A stretch of DNA of 7,030 bases, from the NCBI GenBank assembly GCA_003164305.1, contig PLSZ01000689.1:1-7030 (forward strand), written 5' to 3'. This document shows positions 1-5,034 of this stretch, in pieces. Under the pieces are notes generated by a model. It saw nothing but the letters and a program-made list of their open reading frames with translations. It searched no databases and had not been told where the DNA came from. Origin of the DNA: Acetobacteraceae bacterium. Its GTDB lineage: Bacteria > Pseudomonadota > Alphaproteobacteria > Acetobacterales > Acetobacteraceae. The translations under genes were made by a program, and so were the position numbers. Numbering within the stretch: the stretch's first letter is position 1; each line of letters starts with the position of its first letter.

Positions 1-147
1 CGACTGGCTCCCCAGAGCCCGTATCCTTCATCCATGGCCGAGCATACGTTTCGCCGTCAAACACCCGTGGTGGGAGCCGTATGCGGGAAAGCCGCCCATA
101 CGGTTCTGTGCGGGGGGGGGGCCAGTGATGAGCGGCCCTACCGCGAT
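1..147 (+). mobile_element. Group II intron, 3' end only
   Basis: This is the 3' part of a bacterial group II intron, a self-splicing retroelement; its 5' part and reverse transcriptase/maturase gene must lie left of the window. Recognition rests on a typical domain V hairpin (74-106) followed by a domain VI branch-point hairpin (110-144). The 3' splice site is inferred at 147: the bulged branch adenosine is A140, and a 7-nt tail ending in AT follows it, the normal spacing for these introns. Bases 1-73 should be the end of domain IV and its junction; no maturase residues could be recognised there. The intron points toward the oxygenase gene at 246, leaving 98 nt of 3' exon before its ATG. Class cannot be fixed without the 5' end and the exon-binding sites. 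Confidence 0.85.
74..147 (+). ncRNA. Group II intron domains V and VI (catalytic and branch-point helices)
   Basis: Domain V: arms GAGCCGTATG (74-83) and CATACGGTTC (97-106) form ten pairs including one G-U. The AGC at 75-77 is the catalytic triad. An upper stem of about four pairs is capped by a loop containing GAAA. Domain VI: GCGG (110-113) pairs with CCGC (141-144); A140 is unpaired as the branch nucleotide; the upper part pairs G/C bases with GGCCC (134-138) around the loop at 124-133. The 5' arm contains G10 (112-121), four more than the 3' arm can pair with. Base pairing is read directly from the sequence; catalytic roles are from established group II intron structure. Confidence 0.85.
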
Positions 148-184
148 CTGGCCACAGGGGCGAACGCTTGCCCGTCAGGCGCCT

Positions 185-204
185 GGATCGTACTGATACG
201 AACC
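185..204. promoter_or_regulatory. Imperfect dyad upstream of the oxygenase gene (possible operator)
   Basis: GG-A-TCGTA, then CTGA, then TACGA-A-CC: a 5-bp dyad extended by two more pairs beyond an A/A mismatch. It sits between the intron 3' end and the Shine-Dalgarno site of the oxygenase gene, where an operator would be expected. A short perfect palindrome CAGGCGCCTG lies just before it (176-185). No convincing -35/-10 pair could be placed around it, so a regulatory role is speculative. Confidence 0.25.
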
Positions 205-232
205 GCGACCACGAAACGGCGGGTATGAAAAG

Positions 233-240
233 AAGGAGGA
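233..240 (+). promoter_or_regulatory. Strong ribosome binding site for the oxygenase gene
   Basis: AAGGAGGA, with six bases between GGAGG and ATG 246, is nearly perfect against the anti-Shine-Dalgarno sequence. It decides the start: the in-frame ATG at 225 has no such site and would place the Shine-Dalgarno inside the gene. Confidence 0.8.
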
Positions 241-245
241 ACCCA

Positions 246-1103
246 ATGAAAGCGCTGATCCAGGAGCAGATCGACTCCTACCACTACAATGGCTTTCTGT
301 TCCCCATCCCCGCTTTAACACCCGACGAAATCGGCTCCTGTCTCGCCGGCCTGGCACGTCTGGAAGCGGAACTTGGCTCGCCGGTCGCCGAAGCGGACGT
401 CAAATGGCGCTCCCACGCCTACGCGCATTCGCCCTGGTTCAACACGCTGATCCGCCATTCCAAGATCCTCGACGCGGTCGAGGATATGATCGGCCCCAAT
501 ATCCTGGTCTGGACCAGCACGTTCTTCATCAAGGAACCGCATTCGCCAACCTACGCCGCATGGCACCAGGATGGCGCTTACTTTGGCCTGGACCCGCATG
601 AGCAGGTCTGCGCCTGGGTTGCTCTGACCGATGCCAGCCGGGAAGCCGGGTGCATGGAGCAACTCTCCAGCCGCGGGCAGCCCAGAGAATTGCACCACGC
701 GCCGCTTGGCCTGGCCAACAGCATCAATCGTGCCGGCCAAACGATCATGGAGCCGTTCGACGACGCGAACCCGGTGGCGATGGCTCTGCCGGCTGGCTCA
801 TTCTCTCTGCATCATGAATTCGCGGTGCACCGGTCGGCCCCCAACAACGCCTCACACCGCCGCGTCGGGATCGGCCTGAACTACATCCCGACTCATGTCC
901 GCGTGGACAGTCCGGTTCGCTGCAAGGCGATGCTGGTGCGCGGCGAGGACACCTACGGTCATTTCGATCTGATCGAACCGCCGTCAGCGGAGCGGGATGC
1001 CGCCGCGCTCGCGATGCATCAGCAGGTCAGTGACCGGTATCGCGAAAACTACCAAATCCAGGTGGGCCGCCACGTTCAGCGGCACGCGCCCGCCGACGCG
1101 TAA
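246..1103 (+). CDS. Phytanoyl-CoA dioxygenase (PhyH) family Fe(II)/2-oxoglutarate oxygenase
   Basis: A 285-residue, probably cytoplasmic, non-haem iron oxygenase that would couple oxidative decarboxylation of 2-oxoglutarate to hydroxylation of an unknown substrate. Visible signs: the iron facial triad with H107 and D109 in 'AWHQDGAYFGLDP' and the distal H195 in 'HHEFAVHRSAPN'; the downstream R205/R206 in 'SHRRVGIGLNYIPTHVR' is the likely 2-oxoglutarate anchor. The Asp of HxD is present, so it should hydroxylate, unlike SyrB2-type halogenases, which have Ala or Gly there. The stretch after 'EAGCM' reads 'EQLSSRGQPREL' where many relatives have a P-G-S-H-like segment; this deviation may affect substrate binding. 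ATG 246 was chosen for its ribosome site; length fits the family. It is alone on its strand, follows the intron, and converges on the ACP/FkbH pair. The substrate cannot be told from sequence; an ACP-bound or free acid is possible. Family call is firm, role is not. Confidence 0.9.
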   Translation: MKALIQEQIDSYHYNGFLFPIPALTPDEIGSCLAGLARLEAELGSPVAEADVKWRSHAYAHSPWFNTLIRHSKILDAVEDMIGPNILVWTSTFFIKEPHSPTYAAWHQDGAYFGLDPHEQVCAWVALTDASREAGCMEQLSSRGQPRELHHAPLGLANSINRAGQTIMEPFDDANPVAMALPAGSFSLHHEFAVHRSAPNNASHRRVGIGLNYIPTHVRVDSPVRCKAMLVRGEDTYGHFDLIEPPSAERDAAALAMHQQVSDRYRENYQIQVGRHVQRHAPADA

Positions 1104-1215
1104 TACCAACCGGCCAGAGGAATGACGTACCGGCCACTCATCCGTCACGCCAGCGCCCTGACCCCATCGCATCAGGATAAGCCTCCGGGGAGGAAAATGT
1201 TCGCCTTTTCCCGTT

Positions 1216-1238
1216 ATCCTCGGGCTCGACCCTAGGAT
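1216..1238 (+). repeat. Alphaproteobacterial palindromic repeat, copy 1
   Basis: Arms ATCCTCGGG and CCCTAGGAT are separated by CTCGA; one mismatch (C against A) interrupts the 9-bp stem. It matches, in reverse orientation, the second copy at 1291-1313, and the match extends into the flanks (CGT before, GGCCAA after), with about 8 extra bases (1239-1246) on this side. Units like this are widely scattered between genes of Alphaproteobacteria, from general knowledge of the group. Confidence 0.75.
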
Positions 1239-1290
1239 CTCTCGACCGGCCAAGGAAGTCGGAAGTCGAACAACGTGTCTGGGTTGGCCG

Positions 1291-1313
1291 ATCCTCGGGT
1301 CGAGCCCGAGGAT
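1291..1313 (-). repeat. Alphaproteobacterial palindromic repeat, copy 2 (inverted)
   Basis: A perfect 9-bp inverted repeat, ATCCTCGGG / CCCGAGGAT, with the 5-base centre TCGAG, the reverse complement of the centre of copy 1. Together the copies make a roughly 105-bp composite (about 1213-1316) in which the whole unit is also arranged as a large inverted repeat. Confidence 0.8.
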
Positions 1314-1369
1314 GACGATACTTGGGCGTCACGACCGACGGGCAATGTCAACGCGGGGGGCATAAACCG

Positions 1370-1618
1370 TCATCCGCCGGTTTTCGTGGCGATGGTCCGG
1401 ACGAGGTCGCCGACACTGCGCAACGCGTCGAGTTCCCGCGTGGAAAAGCGGATTTTCCACTGCTCCTCGCTCGCCATGATGATTTCGATCTGCTTGAAAG
1501 AATCCCAGCCTTGCACATCCCTGGCATTCAATTCGGGAGTCAGCGTCAGATCGTCACGCAGGAACACGTCGTGAAAGATCGTGGTCAACCCGGGATAAAT
1601 CTCGGCTTCGGTCGCCAT
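1370..1618 (-). CDS. Stand-alone acyl carrier protein
   Basis: An 82-residue acidic carrier protein. The phosphopantetheine attachment site is S40 in 'GWDSFKQIEII', at the start of helix II, and the four-helix spacing and length are normal for a discrete ACP. It should carry an acyl or glyceryl thioester in the cytosol after activation by a phosphopantetheinyl transferase, which is not encoded here. The ATG at 1618-1616 lies 5 nt after the stop of the FkbH-like gene, and its G-rich ribosome site overlaps the end of that gene, so the two are probably translationally coupled. The pairing points to this ACP as the acceptor of the group transferred by FkbH. An upstream in-frame extension inside the FkbH gene has no ACP character and was rejected. 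Function as a carrier is firm; the cargo is inferred. Confidence 0.92.
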   Translation of the reverse strand: MATEAEIYPGLTTIFHDVFLRDDLTLTPELNARDVQGWDSFKQIEIIMASEEQWKIRFSTRELDALRSVGDLVRTIATKTGG

Positions 1619-1623
1619 CTTGG

Positions 1624-3510
1624 TCACCCCCCGCTCACGTGAATAAAGGTGTCGGCGGGCGTGAAGCCGGCCAGATCCAGCACTGCCCGGCTGCCGCCCG
1701 CCGGATCGGTCTCGATAACGGAAAAGCCCAGTTTCGTGTAATGGTCTTTGACCATGGCATTTTTTCTGGTCGGGATATACGTGCCGATCAGGCGGCGCGC
1801 TCCTAGTTTCCGTGCTTCGCTGGCGATGAGGTTCAGGGTGGTCGGCTCGACCTGACGGCCGAGCACGCGGCAACTCATCAGCCAGGTGTCGATCAGCAGA
1901 TCCTTGTTGGGTTGCAGCCGGCCGATCACGATCGCGATCACGCCGTTGTCGCCGAAACGGTCCAGCAGCCGTAGCTGCAACCCGAAGGCTTCAGGGTCGG
2001 CCATGACCGCGATCACGTCTTCGTCGGTGTAGCAGCGCGTGGTCAGGTTGAACTGGTTCGATTTGTTGATCAGTTGCACGATCCGCTGCAGCCCGACCCT
2101 GTCGAAGCCCTTGACGATCAAGCGCATCTCCAAGCCGCGCAGATACGCGGGCAGGTCGGTGGTGGACGCTTGCAGCGCGTCCCGGGCCTTGTTGCCTTGA
2201 TATTGGCTGGTCCGCTCCCGGTCCTCATCGGTGACCGAAAGTCCCTCGAAATAGCCGGCGTCGGCGAGCGCGATGGGATAACCCGTCGGGTCGTCGGAGA
2301 CCTCGGGCACGGCGACCATGGGCAATTCCTGGCGCACCAGGTTACGCTCGAACGGGTTGTCGTCAATGAACACCAGGGAATCCAGGCCGATGTTAAGTTC
2401 CTCGGCGATCGCCCGGATGTTGCCCGCCTTGTCCGACCAATTGGCGACGAAGCTCGCGATATCGCCACGCCGCAGCACCATGTCGGGATGTTTCTCGAAC
2501 GGCTCCAACGCGTTGGCCTCATCGTTCTTGGAGCATACAGCCAGGATGACCCCGCGCCGGCTCAGTTCGCGCGCGTAGTCCTGGAACGCGACATACGCCT
2601 CACCCAGGGGCGACCCCTGGCCGAGTTCGATCCCTTCCATTCCGTCGTCGCCAACGACCCCGCCCCAGACCGTGTTGTCGAGGTCGAGCACCAGGCACTT
2701 GAACGAACGCCCCTGTTTCGCCGCGACCCAGCGGCCGACGAGATCGCCAAACATCGGCGCGGCGGCGTAGCTCACTTCCTGTTTGGCGCGATGCCACAAT
2801 CCAGGATCGTGCCATGCGCGAATCCCGTCCTGCCTGGCCCGATCGTCGAGCGCGAGGATATCGACCCCCTCTTCCTCCGCCATGACCCGGACCCGCGCGT
2901 TGAGACGATCCAGGAACGCGGCGCGGGAGCCGGCGAGCCTGTGTTCGTTGTTGCCTAGCAGCGCCGGATACACCGGCAGCGCGGCCTGATGCAGGACCGG
3001 GCAGCGCAGCGTTTCGCGCGCGAGGCGCCACGTCGAGCGTATCCGCTCCGCCACGTCGGCCAGCGCGGCGGCGGCGGTTTCCGCGTCCATCGCCGCGGTG
3101 ACGCCCGCTGTCAGATCGTGCGCGTCCAGCCCGAGCAGGACTGAAGTCGGGCGGAATTCGTGCAAGGGGGAAGCCGGATCGGACAGCTCGTGCCAGTACT
3201 GGCCGAAATCGTTCTCGTATGTATCGATCCAGATGCCTCGGCGCATTCCGGCGACCCGGATCGCGGGGAGCAAATGTGTCAACGTGCTGGAGCCGAGGAC
3301 CGCCAGACGCACCGGCTTCGTCGCCAATCCCACGGGCGGACCATCCATCACCCGGCGGACCATTTCGTCCAGCGCGTTGGTCAGCACAAAGTTGACGCGG
3401 GCGCCGGCGAGGGTGACGGCATTGTCCCACACCGGTCCTGGCCCGTTGGCCAGACCACGCAGGCGCGCTCGCCAGTCCGGCATCTCGGGCAGCCAATGCA
3501 GGTCCGTCAT
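1624..3510 (-). CDS. FkbH-like HAD-IIIC glyceryl transferase/phosphatase
   Basis: A 628-residue long-form FkbH-like protein. Known members take D-1,3-bisphosphoglycerate, remove phosphate and pass the glyceryl group to an ACP as the first step toward unusual polyketide extender units. Domains: an N-terminal SGNH-like region (about 65-240; 'LAVLGSSTLTHLLP' and the family-typical 'DFGQYWHELSDPASPLHEFRP'); a HAD core (about 270-420) with D276/D278 in 'LVLDLDNTVWGG', S327-K328 in 'CSKND', and D383-D384 in 'FIDDNPFERN'; a C-terminal GNAT-like region (about 465-600, 'IPTRKNAMVKDHYTKLGF'). C272 just before the HAD motif is conserved in relatives. ATG 3510 has GGAG eight bases upstream. It is co-oriented with the ACP behind it. 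FkbI/FkbK/FkbG-type partners are missing from the window, so methoxymalonyl-ACP is not supported; a glyceryl-derived starter or surface-glycan ester are alternatives. Confidence 0.92.
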   Translation of the reverse strand: MTDLHWLPEMPDWRARLRGLANGPGPVWDNAVTLAGARVNFVLTNALDEMVRRVMDGPPVGLATKPVRLAVLGSSTLTHLLPAIRVAGMRRGIWIDTYENDFGQYWHELSDPASPLHEFRPTSVLLGLDAHDLTAGVTAAMDAETAAAALADVAERIRSTWRLARETLRCPVLHQAALPVYPALLGNNEHRLAGSRAAFLDRLNARVRVMAEEEGVDILALDDRARQDGIRAWHDPGLWHRAKQEVSYAAAPMFGDLVGRWVAAKQGRSFKCLVLDLDNTVWGGVVGDDGMEGIELGQGSPLGEAYVAFQDYARELSRRGVILAVCSKNDEANALEPFEKHPDMVLRRGDIASFVANWSDKAGNIRAIAEELNIGLDSLVFIDDNPFERNLVRQELPMVAVPEVSDDPTGYPIALADAGYFEGLSVTDEDRERTSQYQGNKARDALQASTTDLPAYLRGLEMRLIVKGFDRVGLQRIVQLINKSNQFNLTTRCYTDEDVIAVMADPEAFGLQLRLLDRFGDNGVIAIVIGRLQPNKDLLIDTWLMSCRVLGRQVEPTTLNLIASEARKLGARRLIGTYIPTRKNAMVKDHYTKLGFSVIETDPAGGSRAVLDLAGFTPADTFIHVSGG

Positions 3511-3538
3511 CCGTTGCGCTCCGTTCCGCGATCGGCGG

Positions 3539-3547
3539 CCCCCCCCC
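3539..3547. repeat. Homopolymer of nine C in the fkbH-like leader
   Basis: C9 on the + strand, so G9 in the transcript, 28 bases before the ATG of the FkbH-like gene. It sits in the loop of a potential hairpin (GGCGGC 3534-3539 with GCCGCC 3552-3557). Tracts of this length are prone to slippage during replication. Whether the length varies is unknown. Confidence 0.6.
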
Positions 3548-3562
3548 GATCGCCGCCTCGTG

Positions 3563-3592
3563 AATATATCGTGCGGCGGCCGGTGCCTTCCA
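3563..3592 (-). promoter_or_regulatory. Candidate promoter for the fkbH-like/ACP pair
   Basis: On the - strand TATATT (3568-3563) is a good -10 in an otherwise very GC-rich stretch, and TGGAAG (3592-3587) lies 18 bases upstream as a weak -35 (three of six matches). Transcription would start around 3555 and include the G9 tract in the leader. Confidence 0.3.
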
Positions 3593-3632
3593 CATGGATT
3601 CGACCGGCGGGCCCGTTGACCCCGTGGTTCGA

Positions 3633-3651
3633 GGGAAACCGCCAGCGGCGG
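3633..3651 (-). terminator. Possible weak terminator after trmJ
   Basis: Directly after the TAG of trmJ the - strand reads CCGCC-GCT-GGCGG followed by TTTCCC. The stem is five GC pairs with a three-base loop and the T run is only three bases, so termination would be partial at best. If it fails, trmJ, the FkbH-like gene and the ACP gene form one transcript. Confidence 0.35.
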
Positions 3652-3653
3652 CG

Positions 3654-4505
3654 CTATTTCCGGTCACCGTTCGAAGGCATGGAATGCGAGCCTGCGTCCC
3701 GTGCGCCGTCTTCGCCGATGGCGGCCTCGTCGCGTCCCCGTTGCCGGCGCCCCAGCGACAACTCGGTAACGATGCCGTGCAAGGTGCGAAGCTCCTGTTC
3801 CGTCACCTCTCCGCGTTGGAACAAATGCCGGATGGTACGGACCATCCCGGGCCGCTTCGGCAGATTGCGGAGAAAGCCGCTCGCATCCAGTTCGGCGGTC
3901 AAATGGGTCAGAAAGCCCTCCAGCCGCGCTTTGGTCGCCACCTGAGTCTCGTTGGTCATGAAGTCCCGCGGCGGCGTGTCATCCTGATCGCTCCACCACT
4001 CGTAAGCCATGATCATCACCGCCTGCGCCAGGTTCAGCGACATGAAACCCGGGTTCAACGGATAGCGAACCAGCGCGTCGGCGCATGCCATGTCGTCATT
4101 ATCGAGGCCCGCCCGCTCCGGCCCGAACAATAGCCCGGCGCGAAGGCCACGCGAGGTGATCGCGCGCAATTCCGCCGCCGCGCCGCGCGCGGTCAGGACG
4201 GGCTTGATGATGTGCCGAGGCCTCGGGCAGGTCGCGAGGACATGATGCAGGTCGCCCACCGCCTCGGCCACGGTGGGGTGCACGGTCGCCGCGTCCAGAA
4301 TACGATCCGCGCCGGAGGCATTGCGCCACGCCTTCTCCTGCGGCCAGCCGTCGCGCGGAGCGACCAGTCGCAGCTCGAACAGCCCCCCATTGCCCATGGC
4401 TCGGGCGCAGGCACCGATATTATCCGCGAGTTGCGGCCGAACCAGGACGACGACCGGCGTGTTCCCGGACGGACGCAGATCGGCGCCACCGTCTCGCCCG
4501 GTCAC
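3654..4505 (-). CDS. trmJ: tRNA (cytidine/uridine-2'-O-)-methyltransferase TrmJ
   Basis: A 283-residue SPOUT-superfamily RNA methyltransferase that places a 2'-O-methyl group on the base at position 32 of the tRNA anticodon loop, using S-adenosylmethionine. Visible signs: the N-terminal 'VVLVRPQLADNIGACARAMGNGG' region (18-41), the family motif 'LFGPERAGL' (126-134), and the trefoil-knot segment 'PLNPGFMSLNLAQAVMIMAYEWW' (149-171), a variant of the usual P-x-NP-x(3)-SLNLAQAV form. A basic, helical C-terminal extension (about 190-253) and a low-complexity charged tail follow. The start is GTG at 4505-4503; no ATG lies upstream in frame and no Shine-Dalgarno is visible before it, so initiation may be weak. 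It stands alone between a gene-free stretch and the FkbH-like gene. Assignment to TrmJ rather than another SPOUT member is likely from the overall architecture. Confidence 0.92.
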   Translation of the reverse strand: MTGRDGGADLRPSGNTPVVVLVRPQLADNIGACARAMGNGGLFELRLVAPRDGWPQEKAWRNASGADRILDAATVHPTVAEAVGDLHHVLATCPRPRHIIKPVLTARGAAAELRAITSRGLRAGLLFGPERAGLDNDDMACADALVRYPLNPGFMSLNLAQAVMIMAYEWWSDQDDTPPRDFMTNETQVATKARLEGFLTHLTAELDASGFLRNLPKRPGMVRTIRHLFQRGEVTEQELRTLHGIVTELSLGRRQRGRDEAAIGEDGARDAGSHSMPSNGDRK

Positions 4506-4583
4506 GTTGAGAAGGAGTTCAATTTGACATGCCGATCACCGCGTCGCGCCATATACCCGGCCGCGCCGATGGCAATCGAGCAG

Positions 4584-4596
4584 TGTCACCGTGACA
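4584..4596. promoter_or_regulatory. Perfect 6-1-6 dyad (possible operator) upstream of trmJ
   Basis: TGTCAC-C-GTGACA is a perfect inverted repeat around one central base, 79 bases upstream of the trmJ start. Form and size suit a dimeric helix-turn-helix regulator. A weak - strand promoter-like pair, TTGCCA (4577-4572) and TATGGC (4553 downward), would lie just downstream. No regulator gene in the window matches it. Confidence 0.35.
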
Positions 4597-4786
4597 TGCT
4601 GCTTGCGGGGTCAGGTGATTGTGCATGTTCCGTTACCATCGTGCTGATCATTGCCATAATTCCCTGACCTTGACCAACGCCCAGGGTCGGCGGCGCCCGA
4701 CTGGCGCTCCGCGCGTGACTGTCTGGATTGGGGCCGGCATTCCCGCTCAACAACCAGCCTTCGCCTATCATCGCCGCGGGACGAGG

Positions 4787-4817
4787 ATAATACCTGCGCA
4801 TAATGCGCTTCTCGCAA
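4787..4817 (-). promoter_or_regulatory. Candidate promoter with a dyad centred in a 19-bp spacer
   Basis: On the - strand TTGCGA (4817-4812) and TATTAT (4792-4787) are separated by exactly 19 bases. A perfect dyad GCGCAT-T-ATGCGC (4808-4796) occupies the middle of that spacer with three bases on each side. Long spacers with a centred dyad are the hallmark of promoters controlled by MerR-family regulators. It would fire toward trmJ, with a leader of about 275 bases. The individual elements are short, so chance is possible. Confidence 0.35.
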
Positions 4818-4988
4818 TCGTTGATCGGCGTCCAATTGCGATGGGAGGCCCGCGACCGCGCCGGGCTTCGCCTGAGATGTTACCGCTGATTGGCTCGGTT
4901 CAGGCGCGCGAAAATTCTTCTCCGCTCAAACGGGCCGGAAGCATTGCCTTGAACCAGAGGCGAAACGGCCAGGGAGAAGCCGCCAGGG

Positions 4989-5029
4989 AAAACTGCCGGC
5001 CGGCCGGCCGCGTCACGCGCCGGCCGGCC
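4989..5029 (-). terminator. Strong intrinsic terminator of the cysS operon
   Basis: Just after the small downstream gene, an all-GC stem forms between 4998-5012 and 5016-5029: four pairs next to the TCA loop, a one-base bulge (C5008), then ten more pairs made of alternating GG/CC. On the - strand it is followed by CAG and TTTT (4992-4989). Stem strength and the T run fit a rho-independent terminator that ends the cysS transcript. Confidence 0.7.
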
Positions 5030-5034
5030 TGTCG

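Larger units (their letters stand above)
1104..1369. other. Convergent intergenic region with repeat element
   Basis: This is the 266 bp between the stop of the oxygenase gene and the stop of the ACP gene. It holds two inverted palindromic repeat copies (1216-1238 and 1291-1313) and a short hairpin CCTCC-GG-GGAGG (1182-1193). Neither strand shows a hairpin followed by a T tract, so no classical terminator is seen; the palindromes themselves may slow polymerase from both sides. Peptides reading like 'DPRVEPEDD' come from the repeat and are not genes. Confidence 0.7.
4506..4988. other. Gene-free stretch between trmJ and the cysS operon terminator
   Basis: About 480 bp without a convincing gene. 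Two short - strand frames (4586-4801 and 4611-4835) and a + strand frame running into the next operon's antisense show no recognisable family and lack good ribosome sites. Structures seen: a perfect dyad at 4584-4596; a dyad in a promoter-like spacer at 4787-4817; inverted arms GGTCAGG (4609-4615) and CCTGACC (4663-4669) spaced by about 47 bases. The base composition is more AT-rich in patches than the flanking genes, as expected of regulatory or decayed sequence. A tiny - strand frame of 23 codons (4657-4586, 'MAMISTMVTEH…') overlaps the first dyad and could at most be a leader peptide. Confidence 0.5.

Noticed and set aside
34..228. + strand frame of 64 codons across the intron end
   Set aside because: It translates structured intron RNA (domains V and VI) and has no ribosome site; such peptides are typical artefacts of group II introns.
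246..1103. SyrB2-type halogenase identity for the oxygenase
   Set aside because: The HxD aspartate (D109) is present, whereas halogenases of this group have Ala or Gly there.
1197..1235. GGGGAGG followed by ATG 1197 and 12 codons
   Set aside because: Spacing to the ATG is only three bases and the frame stops inside repeat copy 1; probably coincidence.
984..1332. - strand frames and the + strand frame from 1275 with 'DPRVEPEDD'-like peptides
   Set aside because: These come from translating the palindromic repeat and have no independent support.
2074..2958. 294-codon + strand frame opposite the FkbH-like gene
   Set aside because: It is antisense to a well-supported gene with complete motifs; high GC keeps shadow frames open.
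2600..3667. 355-codon - strand frame overlapping the FkbH-like gene in another frame
   Set aside because: Arg/Gly/Ala-rich composition without family features; shadow of the real frame.
3160..4133. + strand frames of 261 and 179 codons opposite fkbH-like and trmJ
   Set aside because: Antisense shadows with no ribosome site or recognisable domain.
4586..4835. Two short - strand frames of 71 and 74 codons
   Set aside because: They overlap each other in different frames, lack ribosome sites and show no family; kept only as part of the description of the gene-free stretch.
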